Part shown: positions 1-5,854 of the stretch, in pieces
Numbering within the stretch: position 1 is the stretch's first letter
Layout: the number at the start of each line of letters is the position of its first letter
Assembly: GCA_946410505.1 (NCBI GenBank)
Contig: CAMKAP010000063.1
Span: forward strand, 1 to 9,688
Direction: 5' to 3'
Origin: an uncultured Clostridia bacterium
Lineage (GTDB): Bacteria; Bacillota_A; Clostridia; Oscillospirales; Oscillospiraceae
DNA length: 9,688 nt
Translations under genes and position numbers: made by a program
The notes under the pieces: model-generated
Seen by the model: only the letters and a program-made list of their open reading frames with translations
Told to the model about the DNA's origin: nothing
The model's database searches: none

Positions 1-209
1 CCGTGCAGGCCTGCGATCTGCGCGCCGGCGCTGCGATGGTGATCGCCGGTATGTGTGCCGCGGGCGAGACCCAGGTGGAGGACATCCACTTTATCGAGCG
101 CGGCTACGAAAACTTCGTCGGCAAGCTCCGCTCTCTCGGTGCGGACATCAGTCTCGTCAGCTTCCCCGAACAGTCGGACGCAGCGGACAAGATCATTTCT
201 GTCAGCTGA
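1..209 (+). CDS. murA: UDP-N-acetylglucosamine 1-carboxyvinyltransferase, C-terminal end (partial)
   Basis: This is the last 68 codons of a gene that begins upstream of the window. MurA transfers enolpyruvate from PEP to UDP-GlcNAc, the first committed step of peptidoglycan synthesis in the cytoplasm. The visible part has the MurA C-terminal signature: [12 protein letters not shown] near its start, then a [10 protein letters not shown] block and a KLRSLGADI block. By family alignment from memory, the Asp of DLRAG (codon 15-17) and the Arg of ERGYE (codon 99-101) match active-site residues Asp369 and Arg397 of E. coli MurA. The catalytic cysteine loop is outside the window. Its stop codon overlaps the next start by one base (TGATG), so the two genes are probably co-translated. 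Which of the two Firmicute MurA paralogues this is cannot be decided from this fragment. Confidence 0.93.
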   Translation, partial: VQACDLRAGAAMVIAGMCAAGETQVEDIHFIERGYENFVGKLRSLGADISLVSFPEQSDAADKIISVS

Positions 210-994
210 TGGAGGTTACTGTATTTGCAAGCGGATCGTCCGGCAACTGTTTGCTGCTCTCCGGCAGTGATACGAATCTGATGATCGACGCCGGGATTTC
301 CATGCGTCGGACCGAAGAGGCTCTTGCGCGGGCCGGCCACAGGATCGAAGAGATTGACGGAGTGCTCATCACCCATGAGCACTCCGATCATATTTCCGGG
401 CTGAAGATGATGCTGAAGTATCATAACGTCCCGGTCTATGCGCCGCGCGCGGTGGCGAGCAGGCTTTACGGCATGCTGCCCGGGATCGAGCGCAGTCTTC
501 ACGTGATCCCGGTGGGGGAGGAGTTTGCTGTCCGCGGGTTTGCGGTGCGTGCTTTCCACACGCCCCATGACACCGACGAGAGCGTGGGCTACCGTATACG
601 GGGCGAGGCGGTCTTTGCCATGGCTACGGACATGGGCTGTGTGACGGAGGAAATCTCCGGAGGACTTTTGGGGGCCGATACGGTGCTCATCGAGTCCAAC
701 CATGATGAGCAGATGCTGTCTTATGGGCCTTATCCGGTATATCTTAAGCGCCGCATTCTCTCGGATCACGGGCATCTGTCCAATGAAAACTGCGCGAAGC
801 TCGCAAGGCAGCTTGCCGAGAGCGGGACTTCGCGGATCATCCTAGGACATCTGAGCCGGGAAAACAACAAGCCCGAACTGGCCCTGGCCGCTTCGCGCGC
901 AGCACTGGAAGGGACGGGAGCCTGGCTCTGCTGCGCACCGGTTTCCGGCTGCCTCACGGTGCCGGTGGAAAGGAGAGCGCTTTGCTACAGGTAA
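209..994 (+). CDS. yycJ: Metallo-beta-lactamase-fold hydrolase of the YycJ/WalJ family
   Basis: This 261-residue protein is predicted to be a cytoplasmic MBL-fold metallohydrolase. Metal-binding motifs appear in family order: THEHSDH at residues 55-61, TPHD at 118-121, ATDMG at 139-143, ESNHD at 162-166, SDHGHLSN at 185-192 and LGHLSREN at 212-219. The N-terminal FASGSSGNC block is typical of YycJ/WalJ. In Bacillus and relatives this protein belongs to the WalRK locus and is linked to cell-wall and division or DNA-repair coordination; its substrate is not settled. An open frame continues upstream to base 53, but the ATG at 209 gives the family N-terminus and the one-base overlap with murA. 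The 3' end overlaps rlmH by 13 bases. The association with rlmH is conserved in Firmicutes. No histidine kinase or response regulator is visible here. Confidence 0.92.
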   Translation: MEVTVFASGSSGNCLLLSGSDTNLMIDAGISMRRTEEALARAGHRIEEIDGVLITHEHSDHISGLKMMLKYHNVPVYAPRAVASRLYGMLPGIERSLHVIPVGEEFAVRGFAVRAFHTPHDTDESVGYRIRGEAVFAMATDMGCVTEEISGGLLGADTVLIESNHDEQMLSYGPYPVYLKRRILSDHGHLSNENCAKLARQLAESGTSRIILGHLSRENNKPELALAASRAALEGTGAWLCCAPVSGCLTVPVERRALCYR

Positions 995-1464
995 AACTGA
1001 TCTGTGTCGGCAGGATGCGGGAGCGATTCTACATAGATGCCTTTGAAGAATACCGCAAGCGCCTCGGCGCTTACTGCCGCTTTGATTGTGTGGAGATCAC
1101 CGAACAGCGTCTGCCGGAAGAGCCATCCGAGGCGCTCATCCGGGCGGCGCTGGAGAAAGAGGCGGGGGAGATCCTGAAGGCTGTTTCGCAGGATGCGTTT
1201 CTTGTCGCTCTCTGCGTGGAAGGAAAGCAGATGCCGAGCGAAGCCATGGCGGAGCTGATCGCCGGACGGGAAAACTCCGGCAAGCCCAGGCTCTGTTTTG
1301 TGATCGGCGGCTCCTTCGGCCTGGCCGAGAGCGTGAAGAACCGGGCGGATCTTCGCCTGAGCATGTCAAAAATGACTTTTCCCCACCATCTGGCACGGGT
1401 CATGCTCGCCGAACAGCTCTATCGCGGGTTTAAGATCAGAGAAGGCAGCCGGTATCATAAATAA
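982..1464 (+). CDS. rlmH: 23S rRNA (pseudouridine-1915-N3)-methyltransferase RlmH
   Basis: RlmH is a SPOUT-class enzyme that uses S-adenosylmethionine to methylate pseudouridine 1915 in helix 69 of 23S rRNA on assembled 70S ribosomes. The 160 residues match the usual family length. The SAM-binding knot region is visible as FVIGGSFGL at residues 106-114, followed by SMSKMTFPHHLARVMLAEQ at 128-146 and the characteristic C-terminal YHK. The start is TTG at 982, with AGGAG at 971-975 at good spacing; this gives the family N-terminus LQVKLICVG. It overlaps the end of yycJ by 13 bases. The last eight codons, including the stop, are duplicated downstream at 1605-1628, which suggests an integration event in the gene's 3' end. 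The reading frame itself is intact. Confidence 0.96.
   Translation: MLQVKLICVGRMRERFYIDAFEEYRKRLGAYCRFDCVEITEQRLPEEPSEALIRAALEKEAGEILKAVSQDAFLVALCVEGKQMPSEAMAELIAGRENSGKPRLCFVIGGSFGLAESVKNRADLRLSMSKMTFPHHLARVMLAEQLYRGFKIREGSRYHK
1441..1464 (+). repeat. Left copy of 24-base direct repeat (rlmH codons EGSRYHK-stop)
   Basis: These are the last eight codons of rlmH. They match 1605-1628 at 22 of 24 bases. The two mismatches are third-position synonymous changes (GGC/GGA and CGG/CGT). The copy covers the TATCATAA core, which corresponds in position to the SCC integration site at the 3' end of staphylococcal rlmH. Confidence 0.85.
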
Positions 1465-1495
1465 CAGACCAAAGCTGGATATGCATGGGGAGATT

Positions 1496-1526
1496 GTGAA
1501 GAGGGGATTGGGTATTCCCTCTTCAC
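1496..1526. repeat. Inverted repeat, hairpin 1
   Basis: The arms GTGAAGAGGG (1496-1505) and CCCTCTTCAC (1517-1526) form ten perfect pairs. The stem can extend inward by a G-U and two A-U pairs to a five-base loop. No T-tract follows, so it is not a simple terminator. Confidence 0.8.
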
Positions 1527-1537
1527 GTTCAATCATC

Positions 1538-1574
1538 GCCGGTTTTATAAGCGATTCAAGCTTATAAAACCGGC
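1538..1574. repeat. Inverted repeat, hairpin 2 (perfect 15-base arms)
   Basis: The arms GCCGGTTTTATAAGC (1538-1552) and its exact complement (1560-1574) enclose a seven-base loop. The run of four T in the left arm pairs with four A in the right arm. No T-tract follows. Its right end overlaps sequence that can instead pair with the terminator arm at 1609-1615. Confidence 0.85.
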
Positions 1575-1608
1575 TTCTGTTTGTCGATACCATATCGACA
1601 AACGGAAG
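1574..1608. repeat. Inverted repeat, hairpin 3 (16-pair stem, three-base loop)
   Basis: A perfect 11-base core, GTTTGTCGATA (1579-1589) and its complement (1593-1603), closes on the loop CCA. One G-U pair and four more pairs extend the stem to 1574-1608. Near-palindromes of this kind may act as RNA stems or as protein or recombinase sites. Confidence 0.8.
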
Positions 1609-1628
1609 GAAGCCGTTATCATAAATAA
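1605..1628 (+). repeat. Right copy of 24-base direct repeat (displaced rlmH tail)
   Basis: Read in frame this copy gives EGSRYHK followed by TAA, the same peptide and stop as the true rlmH end. It differs only at two synonymous third positions. The similarity stops at base 1604, where the upstream codon is ACG rather than the AGA found in rlmH. Confidence 0.85.
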
Positions 1629-1651
1629 TGGCTTCCCTTTTTGTGCTTTTT
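1608..1651 (+). terminator. Rho-independent terminator of the murA-yycJ-rlmH transcript
   Basis: The arms GGAAGCCGTTAT (1608-1619) and ATAATGGCTTCC (1625-1636) form a 12-pair stem with one G-U pair and a five-base loop. The T-rich tract CTTTTTGTGCTTTTT follows directly. The left arm and loop include the second copy of the rlmH tail codons, so the ancestral rlmH stop codon may once have sat inside its own terminator. Confidence 0.82.
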
Positions 1652-1668
1652 AGTATATAATATTCTAT
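1633..1668 (+). promoter_or_regulatory. Probable sigma-A promoter for the DUF2007-pgcA-chrA operon
   Basis: A consensus -10 box TATAAT lies at 1656-1661 in an AT-rich patch just after the terminator. Transcription would start near 1668. The -35 position at 17-base spacing (1633-1638, TTCCCT) is poor, so the promoter may rely on its -10 box or on an activator. No other promoter candidate was seen before 1702. Confidence 0.45.
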
Positions 1669-1701
1669 GTATGAAATGCATGAAAAAAGTGGAGGGTGAG
1701 A

Positions 1702-2019
1702 ATGGCGGTTCAGAATAAAATCACCTGGGGCCAGTTTCAGGACGGAGAGCTTTTGCGCTCCTGGCCCAGGAAGGAAAACGGAGAGCCGGAGGAACCGGCC
1801 TATCTCTGCCTGAGAAGCTGCAATGACCTGGCCGATCAGCTGACAGTCAACATGCTGAAGGCCTATGGCATTCCCTGCCTGTGCATGGAACGCGCGGAAG
1901 GCAGTCTTGGCCGCGTGGTCCTGGGGATCAGCGGCTACGGCGTCGAAATATATGTCCCGGCAAATCTTCTGAATGAAGCGAAAATATTGATTGAGGAGGA
2001 ACACCATGAGGAACTTTAA
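1702..2019 (+). CDS. Small DUF2007-like protein
   Basis: This is a 105-residue soluble protein. Its second half resembles the DUF2007 (putative signal-transducing protein) fold: a segment that places residues on the 'VNMLKAYGIPCL' helix-strand unit, a glycine-rich strand, and a closing EIYVPANLLNEAKILIEE block. Members are small ACT/GlnB-like domains of unknown function. The ATG at 1702 is preferred over an in-frame GTG at 1696 because GGAGGG (1691-1696) is correctly spaced for it. The 3' end overlaps pgcA by 14 bases and carries the pgcA ribosome binding site, which suggests translational coupling. Family assignment is from pattern only and is moderate; no ligand is implied by the sequence. 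Confidence 0.75.
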   Translation: MAVQNKITWGQFQDGELLRSWPRKENGEPEEPAYLCLRSCNDLADQLTVNMLKAYGIPCLCMERAEGSLGRVVLGISGYGVEIYVPANLLNEAKILIEEEHHEEL

Positions 2020-3733
2020 GGAAGAATACCAGCGCTGGCTGGACAGCCCCGCACTCTCCGAGCAGGAATGGGCGGAGCTCGACGCCATTAAGGACGATGA
2101 GAAGGAGATCGAGAGCCGTTTCTTCGCCCCGCTGGAATTCGGCACTGCCGGTCTGCGCGGCACCATGAAGCTTGGCCTGCATCACATGAACGTGCATGTG
2201 GTGCGTCATGCGACCCAGGCTTTTGCCACGGTCATCTGCGCCGAGGGCGAGGAGGCCAAGGCCAAGGGCATCGCCATTGCCCACGACTGCCGTCTCAACG
2301 GCGTGGAGTTTGCGCGTGAGGCGGCTTGTGTCATGGCGGCAAACGGTATCCATGTCCGCATCTTCGATGCGCTGCGTCCCACTCCGGAACTGAGCTTTGC
2401 CGTGCGCTACTACGGCTGCACCGCCGGCCTCAACATTACGGCTTCCCACAATCCCAAAGAATACAACGGCTACAAGGTCTACTGGTCCGACGGCGCCCAG
2501 CTGCCCCCGCAGCACGCCGACGCCATTGCCCGCCTGATGAACGAGATCGATATTTTCACCGGCTTCAAGACCTGCGATTTTGACGAAGCTGTGAAGGCGG
2601 GCCTCATTGAGGTCATCGGCGAAGAGACTGACGAGGCCTTTTTGAAGAAGACGCTCGCCATGGCCATCGACACCGAGGCCGTCAAGGCTGCGGCGGACGA
2701 TCTGAAGATTGTCTATACCCCGTTCCACGGCTGCGGCCACAAGCTGGTCCCCGAGGCCCTCAAGCGCCTGGGCATCAAGCACCTCTATCCTGTGCCCGAG
2801 CAGATGGTCATCGACGGCAGCTTCCCCACCGTCGTCTCCCCGAACCCGGAGAATCCCGAGGGCTTCTACCTGGCCGTCGATCTGGCCAAGAAGGTGGACA
2901 GCGACCTGATCATCGGCACCGACCCCGACTCTGACCGCGTGGGCACCATGGTGCGCGACGGCGACAAGTATGTGACCATCACCGGAAACCAGATGGGCTG
3001 CCTGCTGCTGGACTATATCATCCAGGCCAGAAAGAGCACCGGCACCATGCCCAAAAATCCCGGCGCCCTCAACTCCATCGTCTCCACCAGCATGGCCCGC
3101 ACCATCTGCGAGGCCAACGGCGTCCACTTTGAGGATACCTTCACCGGCTTCAAGTTCATGGCCGAGCGCATCGCCGCCTGGGAAGCCGCCGGGAGCTATG
3201 AATACATCTTCGCTTTCGAAGAGAGCTATGGCTACATGATGGGCGATTACGTCCGCGATAAGGACGCCGTCTCCGCCTCCATGATGATTGCTGAGATGGC
3301 CGCCCACTATCACCTGAAGGGCATGACCCTCCTCGACGCGCTCAAGGCCCTGTATGAGAAGTACGGCTACTATTCCGAGAAGACGCTGAACCTGGTGATG
3401 CCCGGTCTTGAGGGCATGGCCAAGATGAAGCAGATCATGGACGACATGCGCGCCAACCCGCCCGAGAGCATTGCGGGTGAGGAAGTCATCCGCCTGCGCG
3501 ACTATCTGGACGGCAGCATCGCCGTGGCGGGTCTTGGCAAGATCGACAAGACGCCTTTCTTCGGCTCCAATGTGCTGTATTTCGAGCTGGCTGACGGCAG
3601 CAACTTCATCGTCCGTCCCTCCGGCACCGAGCCCAAGATCAAGGTCTACCTGCTGGCTCGCGGCAAGAGCAGTGAGGACTGCGCCGCCAAGATCGCCAAA
3701 TATCAGAACTATGCCGAGAACATTGGCAAATGA
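2006..3733 (+). CDS. pgcA: Phospho-sugar mutase (phosphoglucomutase/phosphomannomutase, PgcA type)
   Basis: This 575-residue cytoplasmic enzyme is of the alpha-D-phosphohexomutase superfamily. It interconverts hexose 1- and 6-phosphates through a phosphoserine and a bound sugar bisphosphate, feeding UDP-glucose, glycolipid and polysaccharide synthesis. Four domain signatures are present. These are ITASHNPKEYNGYK with phosphoserine Ser147, the magnesium loop DPDSDR at 306-311, the sugar-binding EESYG at 405-409, and the phosphate-binding RPSGTEPK near 537-544. FGTAGLRG near the N-terminus is also typical. Length and order match Bacillus PgcA (about 580 residues). The start is ATG 2006 with AGGAGGA at 1994-2000; an upstream in-frame TTG at 1991 would remove that site. 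Codons are strongly biased to C- and G-ending forms, more than in its neighbours, which suggests high expression. It overlaps the next gene by four bases (ATGA). Confidence 0.95.
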   Translation: MRNFKEEYQRWLDSPALSEQEWAELDAIKDDEKEIESRFFAPLEFGTAGLRGTMKLGLHHMNVHVVRHATQAFATVICAEGEEAKAKGIAIAHDCRLNGVEFAREAACVMAANGIHVRIFDALRPTPELSFAVRYYGCTAGLNITASHNPKEYNGYKVYWSDGAQLPPQHADAIARLMNEIDIFTGFKTCDFDEAVKAGLIEVIGEETDEAFLKKTLAMAIDTEAVKAAADDLKIVYTPFHGCGHKLVPEALKRLGIKHLYPVPEQMVIDGSFPTVVSPNPENPEGFYLAVDLAKKVDSDLIIGTDPDSDRVGTMVRDGDKYVTITGNQMGCLLLDYIIQARKSTGTMPKNPGALNSIVSTSMARTICEANGVHFEDTFTGFKFMAERIAAWEAAGSYEYIFAFEESYGYMMGDYVRDKDAVSASMMIAEMAAHYHLKGMTLLDALKALYEKYGYYSEKTLNLVMPGLEGMAKMKQIMDDMRANPPESIAGEEVIRLRDYLDGSIAVAGLGKIDKTPFFGSNVLYFELADGSNFIVRPSGTEPKIKVYLLARGKSSEDCAAKIAKYQNYAENIGK

Positions 3734-4272
3734 AAACCCTGCTGGAACTGTTCCTGGCTTTTGCCAAGGTCGGCGTTATGACCTTCGGCGGCGGCTATGC
3801 CATGCTGCCGATCCTGGATCGGGAGATCTCGGAGAACAAGGGCTGGGCCAGCCATGAAGAACTGATGGACTACTACGCGGTCGGCCAGTGCACGCCCGGT
3901 GTCATCGCGGTGAACACCGCGACGTTCGTGGGCTACAAGGTCGCGGGGGCTATGGGCGGCATCTTTGCTACCCTGGGGGTCGTGTTCCCCTCGCTCGTTA
4001 TCATCAGTCTCATCGCCGGTGTGCTGTCCAATTTTGCCGACATTCCCGCTGTCAAAAGCGCGTTTGCCGGCATCCGTGTCTGCGTCTGCGTCCTGATTTT
4101 CAACGCGGTCGTCAAACTGTGGAAAGGGGCCGTTCCCGATAGGGCGGCCCTGCTCCTCTGCGTTGCGGTCTTTGTGTTTTCCGTGTTCCTGGATGTATCG
4201 CCGGTCGTCTTTGTGGTGCTCTGCGCCGCAGCCGGCATCCTCTTTACCAGACTGGGGGTGCGCGGAAAATGA
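3730..4272 (+). CDS. chrA: Chromate transporter family protein, half-size subunit 1
   Basis: This 180-residue integral membrane protein forms a single ChrA domain. The N-terminal amphipathic segment with FGGG (residues 19-22) and the motif QCTPGVIAVNTATFVGY (53-69) define the family. About five to six hydrophobic segments follow, including 76-100, 110-127 and 138-175. Single-domain ChrA proteins occur as tandem gene pairs and are thought to work as heterodimers of oppositely oriented halves. Chromate or sulfate export is known for full-length members; the substrate of these short gut-Firmicute pairs is not established. Start and stop overlap with both neighbours by ATGA, so pgcA, this gene and the next are translationally coupled. 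Confidence 0.9.
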   Translation: MKTLLELFLAFAKVGVMTFGGGYAMLPILDREISENKGWASHEELMDYYAVGQCTPGVIAVNTATFVGYKVAGAMGGIFATLGVVFPSLVIISLIAGVLSNFADIPAVKSAFAGIRVCVCVLIFNAVVKLWKGAVPDRAALLLCVAVFVFSVFLDVSPVVFVVLCAAAGILFTRLGVRGK

Positions 4273-4844
4273 TTTTGCTTCGTCTGTTCTGGGAGTTTTT
4301 CAAGACAGGACTCTTTGCGGTCGGCGGCGGCATGGCCACGCTGCCTTTCCTCTACGACATGTCCACGCGCACCGGCTGGTTCACCGCCGCGCAGCTTGCG
4401 GATATGATTGCCGTATCCGAGTCTACGCCCGGCCCCATCGGCGTCAACATGGCCACTTATGTGGGCTTTACCACGGCCGGGATCCCCGGCGCGGTGACGG
4501 CTACTCTGGGGCTTGTGACCCCTGAGATCCTGATCATTCTGCTGGTGGCCCGCGTGCTGGCTGCCTTTCGGCAGAACAAATACGTGGACGCCGCCTTTTA
4601 TGGCCTGCGCCCCTGCTCGCTGGGCCTGATCGCCGCGGCGGGAATGCTGGTGGTGAAGGTGACGCTGCTGGACCTGGACGCCTTTGCTGCGACGGGGTCT
4701 CTCCTGGGCCTTTTCAAGTGGAAGGCTGCTTTGCTTGCAGCCGTGCTGCTGGTCTTTACCCGTCTGGTCAGGCAGACGAAGAAACTCCACCCGGTTTTCT
4801 TCATTCTGGCATCCGCCGTTGCCGGTATTGTTTTCGCTTTTTAG
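4269..4844 (+). CDS. chrA: Chromate transporter family protein, half-size subunit 2
   Basis: This 191-residue membrane protein is a paralogue of the preceding gene. It carries VGGG (residues 18-21) and the motif ESTPGPIGVNMATYVGF (51-67), followed by hydrophobic segments to the C-terminus. It probably forms the second half of a two-subunit ChrA transporter. It starts with ATG inside the ATGA overlap with subunit 1. The gene ends tail-to-tail with the minus-strand sporulation gene: its TAG (4842-4844) and the opposing TAA share bases, so the two coding regions overlap by four bases. The transcript must therefore run into the convergent gene before it ends. Confidence 0.9.
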   Translation: MILLRLFWEFFKTGLFAVGGGMATLPFLYDMSTRTGWFTAAQLADMIAVSESTPGPIGVNMATYVGFTTAGIPGAVTATLGLVTPEILIILLVARVLAAFRQNKYVDAAFYGLRPCSLGLIAAAGMLVVKVTLLDLDAFAATGSLLGLFKWKAALLAAVLLVFTRLVRQTKKLHPVFFILASAVAGIVFAF

Positions 4845-5794
4845 AGAAAATGGGCGAAAACGAAGGCAAGGAAAAAACTTATCACAGCGCTCAGAAGGCG
4901 CCCTGCCGTGTGCGGGGCGCTTTTTATATTTGTATCTGCCAGCAGGGCAAGTGTCTGAAAGTGGACCGACAGGCCGCCCCAGCCCATCAGTCCCGCCGCG
5001 AGCGCAAGGTTCAGCGGCGTGGGATTCAGTCCCCGCATGGCGCCGATCCCGCCGCCCAGTTCGAAAAAACCTGTGAGCAGCGCGCTGCACCAAGTGAGAG
5101 GCTGTCCGATCAGTTCCGAGAGCAGGCCCGCCAGCAGGGAAAGCGTTCCGTTTGCGTTTAAAAGCCCCGTGAATACCGCAAAGCACACCACAAACCCGCA
5201 GACATTCAGCGCGGCGGTAACCGCCTGGCGTACGGCCTCCGGCAGCGCACGTGAGAAGGAGTACGGTCTTGGCACAGAGACCGGCGCTGCGCGCTCCTGC
5301 CGTGCGCCGCGCAGCAGAAGGCCTGTCAGCAAGGCGGCACAAATGTGAACCCCATATAGAAGCAGTCCCAGCCTTGCTGAGGCGAACACGCCTGTCCCCA
5401 GTGCGCCGAGAAAAAAAGCCGGACCGGAGTTGTTGCAGAAGGCAAGAAGGCGCCCCGCCTCCTCATCGCTGACGGCACCGCTCTCCGCCAGATCCGCGAT
5501 ATAGGCCGCACCCAGCGGATAGCCGCCCAGCAGCCCCATGAAAAACGCGGTGCAGCCCGCGCCAGATACATGAAACAGTTTTTCGCCGAGCGGCGAGAGC
5601 GCGTGGCCCAGCGCGGCGGGAAGTCCCAGCTTTCCAAGGAGCGCGGAGAGCACAAAGAAGGGAAACAGAGAGGGGAGAATCAGCTCCACGCAGAGCCGCA
5701 GGCCCTCCCGGCATCCCTGGATGGCCTGCCCGGAGGCTGCCGTCAGCGTGAAAAGAGCGCAGAGCGCGGCGAAGACCGCCAGCTTGTTTTTCAT
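4841..5794 (-). CDS. ylbJ: YlbJ/SpoVV-like sporulation integral membrane protein
   Basis: This is a 317-residue polytopic membrane protein with nucleoside-recognition/Gate-type repeats. Family blocks are ELILPSLFPFFVLS (37-50), GLLGGYPLGA (87-96), LLAFCNNSGPAF (116-127), FFELGGG (243-249) and GWGGLSVHFQ (271-280). About eight hydrophobic segments are visible, starting at residues 4-20. In B. subtilis YlbJ (SpoVV) is made in the mother cell under sigma-E and moves dipicolinic acid across the outer forespore membrane. That role is inferred here. The protein is shorter than B. subtilis YlbJ (about 400 residues). ATG at 5794 is preferred to an upstream in-frame start near 5845 because a GAGG lies eight bases before it and the upstream extension would cross the inverted repeat. 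It is divergent from yqfC and convergent with chrA. Confidence 0.85.
   Translation of the reverse strand: MKNKLAVFAALCALFTLTAASGQAIQGCREGLRLCVELILPSLFPFFVLSALLGKLGLPAALGHALSPLGEKLFHVSGAGCTAFFMGLLGGYPLGAAYIADLAESGAVSDEEAGRLLAFCNNSGPAFFLGALGTGVFASARLGLLLYGVHICAALLTGLLLRGARQERAAPVSVPRPYSFSRALPEAVRQAVTAALNVCGFVVCFAVFTGLLNANGTLSLLAGLLSELIGQPLTWCSALLTGFFELGGGIGAMRGLNPTPLNLALAAGLMGWGGLSVHFQTLALLADTNIKSAPHTAGRLLSAVISFFLAFVFAHFL
4898..4925 (+). terminator. Rho-independent terminator of the pgcA-chrA operon, inside the convergent gene
   Basis: GCGCCCTG (4898-4905) pairs with CGGGGCGC (4913-4920), including one G-U pair, around a seven-base loop, and is followed at once by five T. It lies 53 bases past the end of the second chrA gene and within the 3' coding part of the minus-strand gene, where it encodes the segment near residues 291-300. 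Confidence 0.75.
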
Positions 5795-5821
5795 TTCCCA
5801 TACCTCGCTTGTTTCGGATGG

Positions 5822-5850
5822 TAGTAATCTATGGCGCAGGGGCATAGATT
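5822..5850 (+). promoter_or_regulatory. Possible sigma-E-like promoter for yqfC-yqfD
   Basis: TAGTAAT (5822-5828) fits five of seven positions of the sigma-E -35 box KMATATT. CATAGATT (5843-5850) fits six of eight of the -10 box CATACAMT, with a 14-base spacer. Transcription would begin near 5857, only a few bases before the ribosome binding site at 5860-5867. In B. subtilis yqfCD is in the mother-cell sigma-E regulon. Confidence 0.4.
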
Positions 5851-5854
5851 ACTA
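5826..5854 (-). promoter_or_regulatory. Possible sigma-E-like promoter for the ylbJ-like gene
   Basis: By symmetry of the inverted repeat, the minus strand has the same TAGTAAT (5854-5848) and CATAGATT (5833-5826) with a 14-base spacer. Transcription would begin near 5819, leaving a leader of about 25 bases before ATG 5794. It overlaps the plus-strand promoter almost completely, so the two could not be occupied at once. Confidence 0.4.

Larger units (their letters stand above)
1465..1628 (+). mobile_element. Possible 164-base remnant or miniature element integrated at the rlmH 3' end
   Basis: This segment lies between and includes the right member of a pair of 24-base direct repeats, both encoding EGSRYHK-stop. 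It contains no open frame of note and no recombinase. It does contain several strong inverted repeats. Staphylococcal SCC elements integrate at exactly this codon span by Ccr serine recombinases and leave direct repeats. By analogy the segment could be what remains after excision or deletion of a larger element, or a small non-autonomous one. That interpretation is inference; a local tail duplication would give the same repeat pair. Confidence 0.4.

Noticed and set aside
53..208. Upstream extension of the yycJ frame to base 53
   Set aside because: It overlaps murA out of frame, has no ribosome binding site, and would add an Arg-rich leader absent from the family; ATG 209 gives the normal N-terminus.
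1441..1651. CRISPR-like or other repeat array
   Set aside because: The four inverted repeats differ from one another in sequence, and only one pair of direct repeats is present, with no regular spacing.
1366..2166. Minus-strand open frame (266 codons) spanning the rlmH tail, the hairpins and the DUF2007-like gene
   Set aside because: It crosses a terminator and two plus-strand genes. The translated part over the intergenic region simply reads the inverted repeats.
1928..3313. Long open frame (461 codons) on the minus strand
   Set aside because: It lies antisense to pgcA, whose motifs are complete. Strong GC bias at third positions creates such mirror frames; the translation is low-complexity G/A/H/V-rich and has no recognisable family.
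3901..3930. Small palindrome CGCGGTGAACACCGCG inside the first chrA gene
   Set aside because: It is short, lies in coding sequence with biased codons, and has no T-tract; probably chance.
3933..5342. Long open frame (469 codons) on the minus strand across both chrA genes and the ylbJ-like gene
   Set aside because: It is out of frame with the real minus-strand gene and antisense to the chrA genes; its Arg/Ala/Gly-rich translation is typical of a shadow.
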